Below, one piece after another: positions 15,982 through 25,909 of a stretch of DNA of 64,000 nt. The stretch is from contig NZ_JAHAMK010000002.1 of NCBI RefSeq assembly GCF_018383585.1, positions 235,396 to 299,395 on the forward strand, read 5' to 3'. The DNA is from Microvirga sp. 3-52. GTDB lineage: Bacteria; Pseudomonadota; Alphaproteobacteria; Rhizobiales; Beijerinckiaceae. The first letter of the stretch is position 1. Every line of letters begins with the position of its first letter. The notes below the pieces were generated by a model. It was given only the letters and a program-made list of their open reading frames with translations, was not told the origin of the DNA and did not search any database. The position numbers and the translations under genes were made by a program.

Positions 15982-18428
15982 TCCGCTGCCTCCGCAAGGG
16001 TGAAGTTGGCCATGGGCCTGAACTCGTGCGCGTCGCGCCCGGCCACCCGCTCGGCCCAGGGGTCGATCTGCGCCGTGCGCTGGGAGATGACGAAGCGCTC
16101 GTAGAGGGCCTGGCGCCTCGTCAGATCGTCGACCACGGTCGCCCGAATGGATTCAACGCCGACCCGGTCGGCCCATTTGTACATGCGCTCGAGATAGTGC
16201 CCCTGCTCGCGATAGAGCTGCGTCAGGGCCGCGATGACCTCGATGCATTCATCCTCTTCGGGGACCTTGCAAAACAGTTGCGTGCCCTTGATGTGAAGAC
16301 CAGCCGCACCGGCGAAGTGGATCTCGTAGCCGGAATCGACGCAGATCACGCCCACATCCTTGCAGGTCGATTCCGCACAGTTCCGCGGGCAGCCGGAGAC
16401 TCCCATCTTCACCTTCGCCGGCGTCCAGGAGCCCCACATGAATCTCTCGATCTTGACGCCGAGGCCGGTGGAATCCTGGGTGCCGAAACGGCACCACTCC
16501 GTGCCGACGCAGGTCTTCACCGTGCGCAGGCCCTTGGCGTAAGCGTGGCCCGAGACCATGCCAGCATCGTTGAGGTCGGCCCAGACGGCCGTCAGATCCT
16601 CCTTGCGCACGCCGAGAAGATCGATGCGCTGGCCGCCCGTGACCTTTACGGTCGGGATGTTGTATTTCTCGGCCACGTCCGCGATGGCGCGCAGTTCACG
16701 CGGGTTGGTCAATCCGCCCCACATGCGCGGCACGACCGAATAGGTGCCGTCCTTCTGGATGTTGGCGTGGACGCGCTCGTTGATGAAGCGGGAGCGGCCA
16801 TCATCCTCGTATTCCTCCGGCCAATCGCACAGCAGATAATAGTTCAGGGCCGGGCGGCACTTGGCGCAGCCGCAGGAGGTCTTCCATCCCAGTTCCTGCA
16901 TCACGGCCGGGATCGACTTCAGCTCGGCCGCCCGGATGAGACGGCGCACGTCGTCATGGCCGAGATCGGTGCAGCCGCACATCGGTTCGACCGCCGACTT
17001 CGCGAACTTGTCCCCGAGCGTCAGGGCCATCACCTGCTCGACGAGGCCAGTGCAGGTGCCGCAGGACGCGGAGGCCTTCGTGTGCGCCCTCACCTCGGCG
17101 AGCGTGCTCAACCCCTTGCCGGTGATGGTTTGGACGATCTTGCCCTTGCAGACGCCGTTGCAGCCGCAGATTTCCGCATCATCCGGCAAGGCTGCAACGG
17201 CCGCCGTAGGGTCCAGGGGAGCGCCTCCGACGTAGGATTGACCGAAAATCAGGGTGTCGCGCAGTTCCGTGACATCCGTCTCCTTGCGCAGGAGATCGAA
17301 GAACCAGGAGCCATCGCCCGTCTCGCCGTAGAGCACCGCGCCGACGATGCGGTTCTCCTTGAGAACGAGCCGCTTGTAGACACCGCGCGCCGCATCCCGC
17401 AGGACAATATCCTGCCGATCCTTGGCCTCGCCGAAATCGCCGGCCGAGAACAGATCAATGCCGGTGACCTTCAGCTTGGTGGCCGTGACGGAGCCGGTAT
17501 AGGCGGCCGCCTCCTCGCCGGCGAGCTGCGCGGCGACGACCTTCGCCATCTCATACAGCGGCGCCACGAGGCCGTAGCAGAGCCCGCGATGCTCGACACA
17601 TTCGCCGACCGAGAAGATATCGGCATCGCTCGTGCGCATGTCGTCGCTGACGAGCACGCCCCGGTTGGTCTCGAGCCCCGCCTCTTTCGCCAGCCCCGCA
17701 TTCGGCCGGATGCCGACGGCCATGACGACGATGTCCGCTGGCAGTTCCGTTCCGTCGTCGAGCCGAACGCCGGTGACATGGGTCTCGCCGAGGATCGCAT
17801 GGGTATTGGCCTTGCAGCGCACGGCGATCCCGCGGTCCTCGAAGGCCTTCTGCAGCAGGTAGCCGGACGAGGGATCGAGCTGTCGCTCCATCAGGGTCGG
17901 CATGAGGTGCAGAACGGTCACCTCCATGCCTTGCGCCTTCAAGCCGGCCGCCGCTTCGAGTCCGAGCAGGCCACCGCCGATGACGACGGCGTGTCCACCC
18001 TTTTGCGCCGCCTCGAGCATCTTGTTGACGTCGTCGAGGTCGCGATAGGTGACCACGCCCGGCAGGGTGGCGCCGGGGATCGGCACCACGAAGGGCATCG
18101 ACCCGGTGGCGACGAGGAGCTGGTCGTAATCGGCAGCCGTTCCATCCGCCGCGGTCACGCGCCTGGCGGCACGATCGATTTCGACGACCTGCTTGCCGCG
18201 ATGGAGCGTGATGCCGTGGGTCTCGTACCAGGCATCGTCATGGATCAAGATGTCTTCATAGGCCTTCTCGCCCGAGAGAACGGGTGAGAGCATGATGCGG
18301 TTGTAGTTTACGCGCGGCTCGGCGCCGAAGATCGTGACCTCGTAGGCGCCGGGCGCCCGCTCGAACAGTTCCTCCAGGGCACGGCCGGCGGCCATGCCGT
18401 TGCCGATGACGACCAGCTTCTTGGGCAT
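15978..18428 (-). CDS. nirB: NAD(P)H-nitrite reductase large subunit
   Basis: An 816-residue cytoplasmic enzyme that reduces nitrite to ammonium with six electrons. Order of domains: N-terminal FAD/NAD(P)H oxidoreductase (GNGMAAGRAL at the start, VVIGGGLLGLEAA near residue 150), two BFD-type [2Fe-2S] Cys clusters (CGCNGVCKG with CGTCTG, and CGCAKC), then the sulfite/nitrite reductase domain with TCVGTEWC and GCPRNC as siroheme-[4Fe-4S] ligands. ATG at 18428 follows GAGGAG; open frame continues upstream through nrtC antisense to real coding and is not used. It lies 11 bases after nrtC, so import and reduction are in one transcript. Confidence 0.96.
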   Translation of the reverse strand: MPKKLVVIGNGMAAGRALEELFERAPGAYEVTIFGAEPRVNYNRIMLSPVLSGEKAYEDILIHDDAWYETHGITLHRGKQVVEIDRAARRVTAADGTAADYDQLLVATGSMPFVVPIPGATLPGVVTYRDLDDVNKMLEAAQKGGHAVVIGGGLLGLEAAAGLKAQGMEVTVLHLMPTLMERQLDPSSGYLLQKAFEDRGIAVRCKANTHAILGETHVTGVRLDDGTELPADIVVMAVGIRPNAGLAKEAGLETNRGVLVSDDMRTSDADIFSVGECVEHRGLCYGLVAPLYEMAKVVAAQLAGEEAAAYTGSVTATKLKVTGIDLFSAGDFGEAKDRQDIVLRDAARGVYKRLVLKENRIVGAVLYGETGDGSWFFDLLRKETDVTELRDTLIFGQSYVGGAPLDPTAAVAALPDDAEICGCNGVCKGKIVQTITGKGLSTLAEVRAHTKASASCGTCTGLVEQVMALTLGDKFAKSAVEPMCGCTDLGHDDVRRLIRAAELKSIPAVMQELGWKTSCGCAKCRPALNYYLLCDWPEEYEDDGRSRFINERVHANIQKDGTYSVVPRMWGGLTNPRELRAIADVAEKYNIPTVKVTGGQRIDLLGVRKEDLTAVWADLNDAGMVSGHAYAKGLRTVKTCVGTEWCRFGTQDSTGLGVKIERFMWGSWTPAKVKMGVSGCPRNCAESTCKDVGVICVDSGYEIHFAGAAGLHIKGTQLFCKVPEEDECIEVIAALTQLYREQGHYLERMYKWADRVGVESIRATVVDDLTRRQALYERFVISQRTAQIDPWAERVAGRDAHEFRPMANFTLAEAAE

Positions 18429-18439
18429 CGTCACTCTCC

Positions 18440-19234
18440 TCACGCTGCGAGTGTCGGAGCCCGGTGGCGCGCATAGAGGAACTCCAGCACGGCCGCACGG
18501 GCATCGTTGTAGGTGGTATTGCCGACGAGTTCGAGGCGCCGACGGGGGCGCTCCAGATCGACTCTCAGATCCTCGCCGATGGTGGCCGCCGGCCCGTTCG
18601 TCATCATGACGATCCGGTCGGAAAGCAGCACCGCCTCGTCCACGTCGTGGGTGATCATGATGATCGTGTTGCCGAGCCGGCCGTGGATCTCCATGACCTG
18701 ATCCTGGAGATGCGCGCGGGTCAGCGCATCGAGAGCGCCGAACGGCTCGTCGAGCAGCAGGATCTTCGGCTCCATCGCGAGCGCCCGGGCAATGCCCACG
18801 CGCTGCTTCATGCCGCCGGAAATCTCGTGCGGCCGCTTGTTTTCGGCATGGGCCATATGCACCAGTTCGAGATTGTGGCGGGTCCAGTCCCGGCGCTCCG
18901 CCTTCGATCTCTTGCCGCGAAAGACCTTGTTGACCGCAAGCTCCACGTTCTCGCGCACGGTCAGCCAGGGCAGCAGCGAGTGGTTCTGGAACACGACGGC
19001 TCGGTCCGGCCCCGGTCCGCTCACGGCCCTGCCTTCCAGGAGCACCCCGCCTTGGCTCGGCTCCAGGAGGCCGGCTACGATGTTGAGCACCGTCGACTTG
19101 CCGCAGCCGGAATGGCCGATGATCGAGACGTATTCGCTTTTTTCGATGGAGAGGTTCACATCCCGCAGCACTTCGGTCGTGGCGCCGGCGCGCTGGAAGG
19201 CGATGCCGACGTGGTCGATCTTGAGATAAGCCAT
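18440..19234 (-). CDS. nrtC: Nitrate/nitrite ABC importer ATPase
   Basis: A 264-residue ATPase of the NrtC/NrtD/SsuB/TauB group. Walker A GHSGCGKST is at about residue 40, the signature ISGGMKQR and Walker B ILLLDEP follow, and the Q-loop reads VVFQNHSLLPWL as in nitrate and cyanate importers. It has a single nucleotide-binding domain, without the C-terminal NrtA-like extension that cyanobacterial NrtC carries, so it probably works as a homodimer. It sits between the permease and nirB with gaps of 12 and 11 bases. Also called nasD in some annotations. Confidence 0.92.
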   Translation of the reverse strand: MAYLKIDHVGIAFQRAGATTEVLRDVNLSIEKSEYVSIIGHSGCGKSTVLNIVAGLLEPSQGGVLLEGRAVSGPGPDRAVVFQNHSLLPWLTVRENVELAVNKVFRGKRSKAERRDWTRHNLELVHMAHAENKRPHEISGGMKQRVGIARALAMEPKILLLDEPFGALDALTRAHLQDQVMEIHGRLGNTIIMITHDVDEAVLLSDRIVMMTNGPAATIGEDLRVDLERPRRRLELVGNTTYNDARAAVLEFLYARHRAPTLAA

Positions 19235-19246
19235 GGTGCCGTCTCC

Positions 19247-20149
19247 CTACTGCGCGGCGGTGCCGCGGGTGAGCAGATGGCCGATGGCCGCGATGGAGCG
19301 GTCGAGCACGAAGCCGACCACGCCCACATAGACCAGGGCCACGATGATGTCGGAGATGAGGGATGAGTTCCACGCGTCCCAGATGAAGAAGCCGATGCCG
19401 ACGCCGCCGATCAGCATCTCGGCTGCCACGATGGCGAGCCAGGACAGGCCGATGCCGATCCGAAGACCGGTGAACATGTGCGGCACGGTGGCCGGCACCA
19501 TGATGCGCGTGAAGAACTCGATGGGCGACAGGCGCAGGACCTTGGCGACATTGCGATAATCCTGCGGGATGTTGCGGATGCCCACTGAGGTATTGATCAG
19601 GATCGGCCACACGCTCGTGATGAAGATCACGAAAATTGCGGAAGGCTGCCCGTCGCGGAAGGCCGCGAGGGACAGCGGCAGCCAGGCCAGCGGCGGGATG
19701 GTGCGCAGAACCTGGAACACCGGATCGAGACCGCGCATGGCGAGCGTCGACTGGCCGAGCAGGACGCCGACTCCGATGCCCACGATGGCTGCAAGGGTAT
19801 AGCCGTAGGCGACGCGGACCAGAGATGCGGTCACGTGCCAGAAGAGACCCTGGTCGATGCCGTTGCCGACCTTGAAGGGATCGACGATGATCTCCCAGCT
19901 CTCGCCGATCACCCTCATTGGGCTCGGCAGCGCCGAGGTAGGGCTCGAAGCGAGCATCTGCCAGAGGATCAGCAGGAACGCGATGGTCAGAACGGGCGGA
20001 GCCAATTGCGTGACGATGCCGGTGCCGATGCGCACCACGCGGGAGAGAACGCTGACCGGCTTCGGCGCCAGCGGATGGAGCACTGCCTGCTGGGCAGGCG
20101 GCGCGGTCTTCAAATTGGGAAGTGCCACGACGCGGGCGGAATGAACCAT
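19247..20149 (-). CDS. nrtB: Nitrate/nitrite ABC importer permease
   Basis: A 300-residue inner-membrane permease of the NrtB/SsuC family with about six hydrophobic segments after a cytoplasmic N-terminal arm of about 45 residues. The ATPase-contact loop and the following region (YRNVAKVLRLSPIEFF) match the group. It is one of two membrane halves, presumably a homodimer because only one permease gene is present. It lies 18 bases after nrtA and 12 bases before nrtC. Together with these it forms the high-affinity nitrate import system feeding NasA. Confidence 0.92.
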   Translation of the reverse strand: MVHSARVVALPNLKTAPPAQQAVLHPLAPKPVSVLSRVVRIGTGIVTQLAPPVLTIAFLLILWQMLASSPTSALPSPMRVIGESWEIIVDPFKVGNGIDQGLFWHVTASLVRVAYGYTLAAIVGIGVGVLLGQSTLAMRGLDPVFQVLRTIPPLAWLPLSLAAFRDGQPSAIFVIFITSVWPILINTSVGIRNIPQDYRNVAKVLRLSPIEFFTRIMVPATVPHMFTGLRIGIGLSWLAIVAAEMLIGGVGIGFFIWDAWNSSLISDIIVALVYVGVVGFVLDRSIAAIGHLLTRGTAAQ

Positions 20150-20167
20150 GAGCCTGTTCTCCGACGG

Positions 20168-21460
20168 TTACGCAATGCGCTTGATGGGCAGGCTTGCGAG
20201 ATAGGCCTGGGGGTTTTCTGGATCGAACACCTTGCCGTCGAAGAAGGTCTCTTTGCCGCGGCTGTCGCTGGCAGGAATGTCGGTTGCGGCGACACCGAGC
20301 GTCGTGGCCGCCTCACGCCAGAGATCGGCGCGGTTGATCTTGTCGACGAGGGCCTTGGCGTCGGTGTTCGTGTCGAACTTGCCCCAGCGCATGTTCTCGG
20401 CGATGAACCAGAGATCGTGCGACTTGAACGGGAAGGAGGCGTGATCGCGCCAGAACTTCATGATCCCAGGCGAGTCCTTCACGACCTTGCCCTCGATGCC
20501 GTAATCGTACTCGCCCCTCTGGCGCGGCAGGATGTCGGCGACCGGAACGTTGAACCAGGCGCGGGTGCCGACGATCCTGCACATCTCCTCGCGGTTCTCG
20601 AGCTTGTCGCACCAAGCCTGCGCTTCCATCACGGCCATGAGCAGGGCTCGGGCCGCCTTCGGGTGCTTGTCCACCCAGGCGGCGCGCAGACCGAGAGCCT
20701 TTTCCGGATGCTTGTTCCAGATCTCGTAGGTGTTGGCCGCGGTATAACCGAGCTTCTGGTTGATGAGCTGCGCGTTCCACGGCTCGCCGACGCAGAAGGC
20801 ATCCATGGTGCCGACCTTCATGTTGGCGACCATCTGGGGCGGCGGCACCACGATGGTGGACACGTCCTTGTCGGGGTCGATGCCGCCGGCTGCGAGCCAA
20901 TAACGAAGCCAGAGATCGTGCGTACCACCTGGGAAGGTCATGGCGACTTTCGGATCGCCGCCCGCTGCACGTTTCTTTGCGAAGGCGTCCTTCAGCGGCG
21001 ATGAGTCGAGCCCGAGTTTCAGACCGTTGTATTCAGCGGCAACAGAGATCGCCTGCGCATCGAGGTTCAGCCGGGCCAAGATGTACATCGGCGTCGGCAC
21101 GCCGCCCTGCGTCACCTTTCCAGTCGAAATCAGGTAAGGCATCGGCGTGAGGATATGCGCACCGTCGATGCCGTTGGCTTCCGAGCCCAGGACGAGGTTG
21201 TCGCGGGTCGCGCCCCAGGAGGCCTGCTTCAGCACCTCCGCATCCGGCAAGCCGTGCCTGGCGAAGAAGCCCTTATCCTTGGCGATGATCAGAGCGGCTG
21301 CGTCGGTGAGCGCGATGTAGCCCAGTTTGACGGTCTTCGTCTCAGGCTCGGCACTCTGCGCGAAAGCGCCGCCGGGGAAAGCCGCTTTTGCCGCAGCCAG
21401 CGTCAAGGCTGCACTGACACTGCGAAGCGCGTCTCGGCGGGTGATCTTCGGTGTCTGCAT
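20168..21460 (-). CDS. nrtA: Nitrate-binding protein of the ABC importer
   Basis: A 430-residue periplasmic binding protein of the NrtA/CmpA family. A Tat-like N-terminus (TRRDALRSVSAALTLAAAKA, then GAFAQS) directs export. Typical NrtA features follow: VKLGYIALTDAAALIIAKD at the N-terminal lobe and the segment FCVGEPWNAQLI that helps form the anion pocket. It captures nitrate, possibly nitrite, and passes it to NrtB. It is the first structural gene of the operon after a leader of nearly 400 bases with RNA hairpins. It is a paralogue of NasS at 21849-23111. Confidence 0.94.
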   Translation of the reverse strand: MQTPKITRRDALRSVSAALTLAAAKAAFPGGAFAQSAEPETKTVKLGYIALTDAAALIIAKDKGFFARHGLPDAEVLKQASWGATRDNLVLGSEANGIDGAHILTPMPYLISTGKVTQGGVPTPMYILARLNLDAQAISVAAEYNGLKLGLDSSPLKDAFAKKRAAGGDPKVAMTFPGGTHDLWLRYWLAAGGIDPDKDVSTIVVPPPQMVANMKVGTMDAFCVGEPWNAQLINQKLGYTAANTYEIWNKHPEKALGLRAAWVDKHPKAARALLMAVMEAQAWCDKLENREEMCRIVGTRAWFNVPVADILPRQRGEYDYGIEGKVVKDSPGIMKFWRDHASFPFKSHDLWFIAENMRWGKFDTNTDAKALVDKINRADLWREAATTLGVAATDIPASDSRGKETFFDGKVFDPENPQAYLASLPIKRIA

Positions 21461-21578
21461 CGTGCTTCCCCTGCTCCTGCCGCCAAGCGCCGTTGCGCCG
21501 AACGAGTGCTAATGAAACTTCGTCGAGATCGATCTGCCGGAAGCCACGAGGCTCAACCGCGGACACAGACCGCCCGTT

Positions 21579-21599
21579 GCCGGGTCATGCAGACCCGGC
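21579..21599 (-). promoter_or_regulatory. Perfect hairpin in the nas leader
   Basis: GCCGGGTC and GACCCGGC enclose the five-base loop TGCAT (minus-strand sense), a perfect 8-base-pair stem about 120 bases before nrtA. No U-run follows directly, so it is not a canonical terminator; it may protect the 5' end or help fold the leader. Confidence 0.55.
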
Positions 21600-21607
21600 C
21601 GAAACGC

Positions 21608-21677
21608 AAAAAACGCCGCGAGATGAACTGAATTCCGCATCGATGCGGGTACAGCTGATCCAGCGACGTCGTTGTCG
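21608..21677 (-). promoter_or_regulatory. ANTAR (NasT) target: two hexaloop hairpins overlapping a terminator
   Basis: On the transcript strand hairpin 1 is CGAC-AACGAC-GTCG (21677-21664) and hairpin 2 is CCGC-ATCGAT-GCGG (21648-21635), separated by 15 bases. Both have six-base loops with A at position 1 and G at position 4, the signature bound by ANTAR-domain antiterminators. Downstream CATC-TC-GCGG can pair with the left arm of hairpin 2 (CCGC-AUC-GAUG) to form an alternative stem ending 2 bases before a run of six U (21613-21608). The two folds are mutually exclusive. nasT is encoded just upstream. Confidence 0.72.
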
Positions 21678-21734
21678 GGAAACGCCCCTTCTGAGAGGCA
21701 TCAGCGGCCTGTCATCGTTGACCGGCCTATGGTC

Positions 21735-21766
21735 GAGAGGAGTTGGGACATCGTCCCCGGCCTCTC
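21735..21766. promoter_or_regulatory. Nested inverted repeat upstream of the ANTAR site
   Basis: GAGAGG (21735-21740) pairs with CCTCTC (21761-21766), and inside it GGGAC pairs with GTCCC. It lies between the end of nasS and the ANTAR hairpins. It could be the 3' end signal of the nasTS transcript or part of the nas promoter region; the rest of 21461-21848 holds no gene I can support. Confidence 0.4.
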
Positions 21767-21848
21767 ATCTAGAAAAGGTACAGACTGCCTATATCTTCCT
21801 CAAGGTCATAATTTGTGCAGTGCGCCTTTGTTGTGTGCGGTGCAATGC

Positions 21849-23111
21849 CTATTCGGCAACCGAAGCGCTGATCCCGTTCCGGATCTCAAAACCTGCGACG
21901 TAACCGGGAATGTCCTCGGGCGCGAAGCTCCGGCCGTCGATCAACCTCTCCGACCCCGAACCCTCGATCCTGCTGTCGATCGAGGGTACGGAGTGGCCCA
22001 GGCTCCCAAGAACTTCCCTGTACATGTCTGGGCGATAGGCAGCCTGAACCTGGGAAAGACCGGCCACGTCATAGGCGACCTGTCCCCAGCGCACCATCTG
22101 GCTGTAGATCCACAGCGCCTGACTGATCCAGGGGAAGTTCGCCGACCGATCGTGGAACGTCAGATAATTCTCCACCTGTCTCGTTCTGCCGTCGGGATCG
22201 ACCGTCAATCGACCGGAGAGCAGGCGCCGGATCAGCTCGGATGGAACACCGACATAGGCCGGATCCGACATCATGCCCGCGAGGTCGTCGTGGTTCCGCT
22301 CGTCGTCGCACCAGCGGGCTGCGGCATCGAGCACTACGATAAGGCGTGACAGGGTCTCAGGATTCTCCTCTGCCCATTCAGGGCTGACACCCAGCACCTT
22401 CTCCGGCGCGGAGGGCCAGATATCGGCCTTGGTCGCCACCATGCGCCCGACACCCTTTTCCACCGCGATCATGTTCCAGGGAGCATTGACGCAAAAGCCA
22501 TCGATGGCTCGCGCCGTCATGGCATCGACCGTGAGCGGAGGCGGGACGATCGTCATGGTCACGTCGGTGTCGGGATTGATCCCTGCCGCCGCGAGCCAGA
22601 AGCGGAACTCGTAATTGTGAGAGGAGAAGGGATAGGTCATGGCGAAGACGAGAGGCTTCCTGCCGGCCCGCCTTCTCTGCTCGACCACCTGTTTCAGGGC
22701 CAGGCCGTTCGTGAGCGCGTCCTCGGAACCATCGAGACCGGCGACAGCCTGCATCTGTCGATAGAGTTCGACCGAGAGCGTGATCGCGTTGCCGCCACGT
22801 CCGAGGGCGAAGGGCGTAAAGCAGGGATAGGGGTTGGATCCGAGATGGAGTTGCGATGCGATCGGCATCGGGCTCAGCATCTGTGCGACGTCGAACTGGC
22901 GGAACGCGAGCCGGTCCCGGATGTTGGACCACGAGACGTCCTTGATCAATTGCAGGCAAATGCCTTCTCGACGGGCAAAGCCCTGCTCAACGGCGGCCAC
23001 AAGGACGGCCATATCGACGAGGGGAACGAACCCGACACGGACCAGGCGCTCGGGGGCGGGACGCCTCCGCACTTTGGAAGGAGTATCATCCACCGACCCG
23101 GCCTGATGCAT
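21849..23111 (-). CDS. nasS: NasS, cytoplasmic nitrate/nitrite sensor (NrtA-like without signal peptide)
   Basis: A 420-residue protein of the NrtA/CmpA fold that lacks any signal peptide, as expected for NasS. In characterised systems NasS binds NasT without nitrate and releases it when nitrate or nitrite is bound. Family segments include VRVGFVPLVDMAVLVAA, the pocket region FCVNAPWNM (compare FCVGEPWNA in NrtA) and FHDRSANFPWISQALW. ATG at 23111 has GGGGAG 7 bases upstream; a GTG at 23144 is in frame and would lie 4 bases after the nasT stop. It follows nasT directly, and the nas leader begins after it. Confidence 0.88.
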   Translation of the reverse strand: MHQAGSVDDTPSKVRRRPAPERLVRVGFVPLVDMAVLVAAVEQGFARREGICLQLIKDVSWSNIRDRLAFRQFDVAQMLSPMPIASQLHLGSNPYPCFTPFALGRGGNAITLSVELYRQMQAVAGLDGSEDALTNGLALKQVVEQRRRAGRKPLVFAMTYPFSSHNYEFRFWLAAAGINPDTDVTMTIVPPPLTVDAMTARAIDGFCVNAPWNMIAVEKGVGRMVATKADIWPSAPEKVLGVSPEWAEENPETLSRLIVVLDAAARWCDDERNHDDLAGMMSDPAYVGVPSELIRRLLSGRLTVDPDGRTRQVENYLTFHDRSANFPWISQALWIYSQMVRWGQVAYDVAGLSQVQAAYRPDMYREVLGSLGHSVPSIDSRIEGSGSERLIDGRSFAPEDIPGYVAGFEIRNGISASVAE

Positions 23112-23148
23112 GGGGCTGCTCCCCACCTCTTCGAAATCCCACACGCGC

Positions 23149-23757
23149 TTATTTCTCCAGAAGGGAAGCGGCTGTCACCACGCTCTGGGCGATGTCGACC
23201 AGCTTTCGTTTCTCGTTCATGGCGGTCTGGCGAAGAAGACCATAAGCCTCCTCCTCCGAGAGTTGCCTGGTTCTCATGAGAATGCCCTTGGCCCGCTCGA
23301 TCACCTTGCGGGATGCCAGTTCGCTGCGAGCCTCCAGAAGCTCGCGCTGCAGACGGTCGAAGGCATTGAAGCGGCTCACCGCCATGTCCACGATGGGCTT
23401 CACCCGCTCCTTGCGCAATCCATCGACCACGTAGGCTGAAACGCCGGCCTCGACCGCAGCCTGGATCATGGATCCGTCGGAGCGATCCACGAACATCGCC
23501 ACCGGCCGGGACACCAGCTTCGAGACCTGGAACATCTGCTCCAGGACGTCGCGGCTCGGGTTCTCGATGCCGATGATGATCACGTCCGGATCGACGGTGC
23601 TCAGGCGCCGGAGCATGTTGGTCATCGTGTCGATGACTTCCAGGTCGACGATTCCGGCTTCCTGCAGTCCATCGACGAGAATGGCCGCCCTGATGCTGTT
23701 TTCCTCGATGATCGCAACGCGGAGGGGCCGCTGACCGGGCTGTGTGTGTTTGGTCAA
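23149..23757 (-). CDS. nasT: NasT, ANTAR-domain response regulator/antiterminator
   Basis: A protein of about 202 residues. The N-terminal pseudo-receiver domain begins LRVAIIEENSIRAAIL, with Glu replacing one of the usual acidic phosphorylation-site residues. The C-terminal ANTAR domain (about residues 140-200) has the typical KVIERAKGILM segment followed by SEEEAYGLLRQTAM. NasT binds hexaloop hairpins in RNA to prevent termination. No ATG gives the right length; TTG at 23757 is the best start, and GTG or upstream codons are less likely. It precedes nasS by a few bases and the leader it probably acts on lies beyond nasS. Confidence 0.88.
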   Translation of the reverse strand: MTKHTQPGQRPLRVAIIEENSIRAAILVDGLQEAGIVDLEVIDTMTNMLRRLSTVDPDVIIIGIENPSRDVLEQMFQVSKLVSRPVAMFVDRSDGSMIQAAVEAGVSAYVVDGLRKERVKPIVDMAVSRFNAFDRLQRELLEARSELASRKVIERAKGILMRTRQLSEEEAYGLLRQTAMNEKRKLVDIAQSVVTAASLLEK

Positions 23758-23936
23758 ATTCCTGAAAGCTCTCGCTGCGAAGGGTGAACCAATATCGAAG
23801 ACCTGAAGCAAGTTCCGGGCCAAACCGTCCGCTCTGGGCGTTTCCCGAAATGCGCGCCCTCGACGCGTAAACTTTAGGCAAACGGTGAAGGACTGGCAGA
23901 GTGTGATCGCGGCCCTTTTCACCCTTTTGATCAATG

Positions 23937-23989
23937 AACCAGCAAGGTTTGAACAGAGAACCATCACTGAACCAGTTGCAAATTGGTTC
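23937..23989. promoter_or_regulatory. Two inverted repeats upstream of the FadR-type gene
   Basis: AACC-AGCAA-GGTT (23937-23949) and GAACCA-N9-TGGTTC (23969-23989) are similar dyads 100-150 bases before the regulator start. They look like paired operators, likely for autoregulation by the GntR protein at 24091. The remainder of 23758-24090 holds the nasT promoter region and no gene I can support. Confidence 0.45.
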
Positions 23990-24090
23990 GGCTTTGGGCT
24001 AGCCTTGTTTCGTTCAGGGCCTGAGCGACGAAACAATGGATCGCAGCTTCGGATTTTTCAGCAAGATTGCTTCGTAGGGAGCCGGATTTC

Positions 24091-24847
24091 ATGTCCAACC
24101 CCGATCCATTGCCGGACAGCTCGAACTTCGCCCTCGGGCGGCTTCGGGCTCTCCTGGAGGACAACCCCTTCGACAAGGAGCAGCGGTTGCCTTCGGAGCG
24201 CGTGCTGGCGGCGCAGATCGGCATCGGCCGGCGCGCGCTGCGGCGGGCCCTCGAGGTGCTGGAGGCCGAAGGACGGATCTGGCGCCACCAGGGCAAGGGC
24301 ACCTTTCTCGGGCCACGCCCACCCGAAGCGCATGCCGATCTCGAAGAACTGTCCAAACGGACCAACCCGCTCGAGGTCATGGATGTGCGCCTGGAAATCG
24401 AGCCGGCGCTGGCCCGGCTCGCAGCCCTGCGTGCCTCGAACGGCGATATCGAGCGGCTTCTGCATCTCGCCAACAAGACCGCCTCGATGTCGGACGCGGA
24501 TGGCCGAGAGCTTTGGGACAGCGCCCTGCACCGGGCCATTGCCGAGGTTGCCGGCAATTCGCTTCTTCTGGCGATCTTCGACATGGTCGACCGGATCCGC
24601 CAGGATGCCACGTGGCGACTCCTGCGCGAGCGCGCCCGCTCAGGCGCCCGTCAGCAGGCCTATGTGGATCAGCACCGGCGCGTGATCGCAGCCATCGCCC
24701 AGCGTGAAGCCCATGCGGCGGAACAGGCCATGCGCGAACACCTTGAGCTTGTGCGCGACGGGCTTTTGAAAGTCATGACGAGCCCCCTGCCCGACGGCAA
24801 GGATTCAGAAGCAGCAATATCCGCAAACACCGAGGATCAATGTCTCC

Positions 24848-24858
<11 letters not shown>
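24091..24858 (+). CDS. GntR-family (FadR/FCD subfamily) regulator of the peptide-import operon
   Basis: A 255-residue regulator. The N-terminal winged helix has LPSERVLAAQIGIGRRALRR, the GntR recognition helix pattern, then the wing GRIWRHQGKGTFLG. The C-terminal FCD-like helical domain (LHRAIAEVAGN and DQHRRVIAAI) is the ligand part. ATG at 24091 is preferred over 24067 because AGGGAG lies 9 bases upstream. The next gene starts inside its last 11 bases, so it is the first gene of the importer operon and probably controls it. The ligand is unknown. Confidence 0.85.

Positions 24859-25905
<1,047 letters not shown>

Positions 25906-25909
<4 letters not shown>

Noticed and set aside
15978-19610. 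A 1210-codon open frame extending nirB upstream
   Set aside because: Codons above 18428 are antisense-quality sequence overlapping nrtC and nrtB in another frame. The ATG at 18428 has a good ribosome site and family length.
21780-21848. Sigma-54 promoter or NtrC sites before the nas operon
   Set aside because: GGCGCACTGC does not have the GG-N10-GC spacing, and GGTGCA at 21839-21844 lacks a properly spaced partner.
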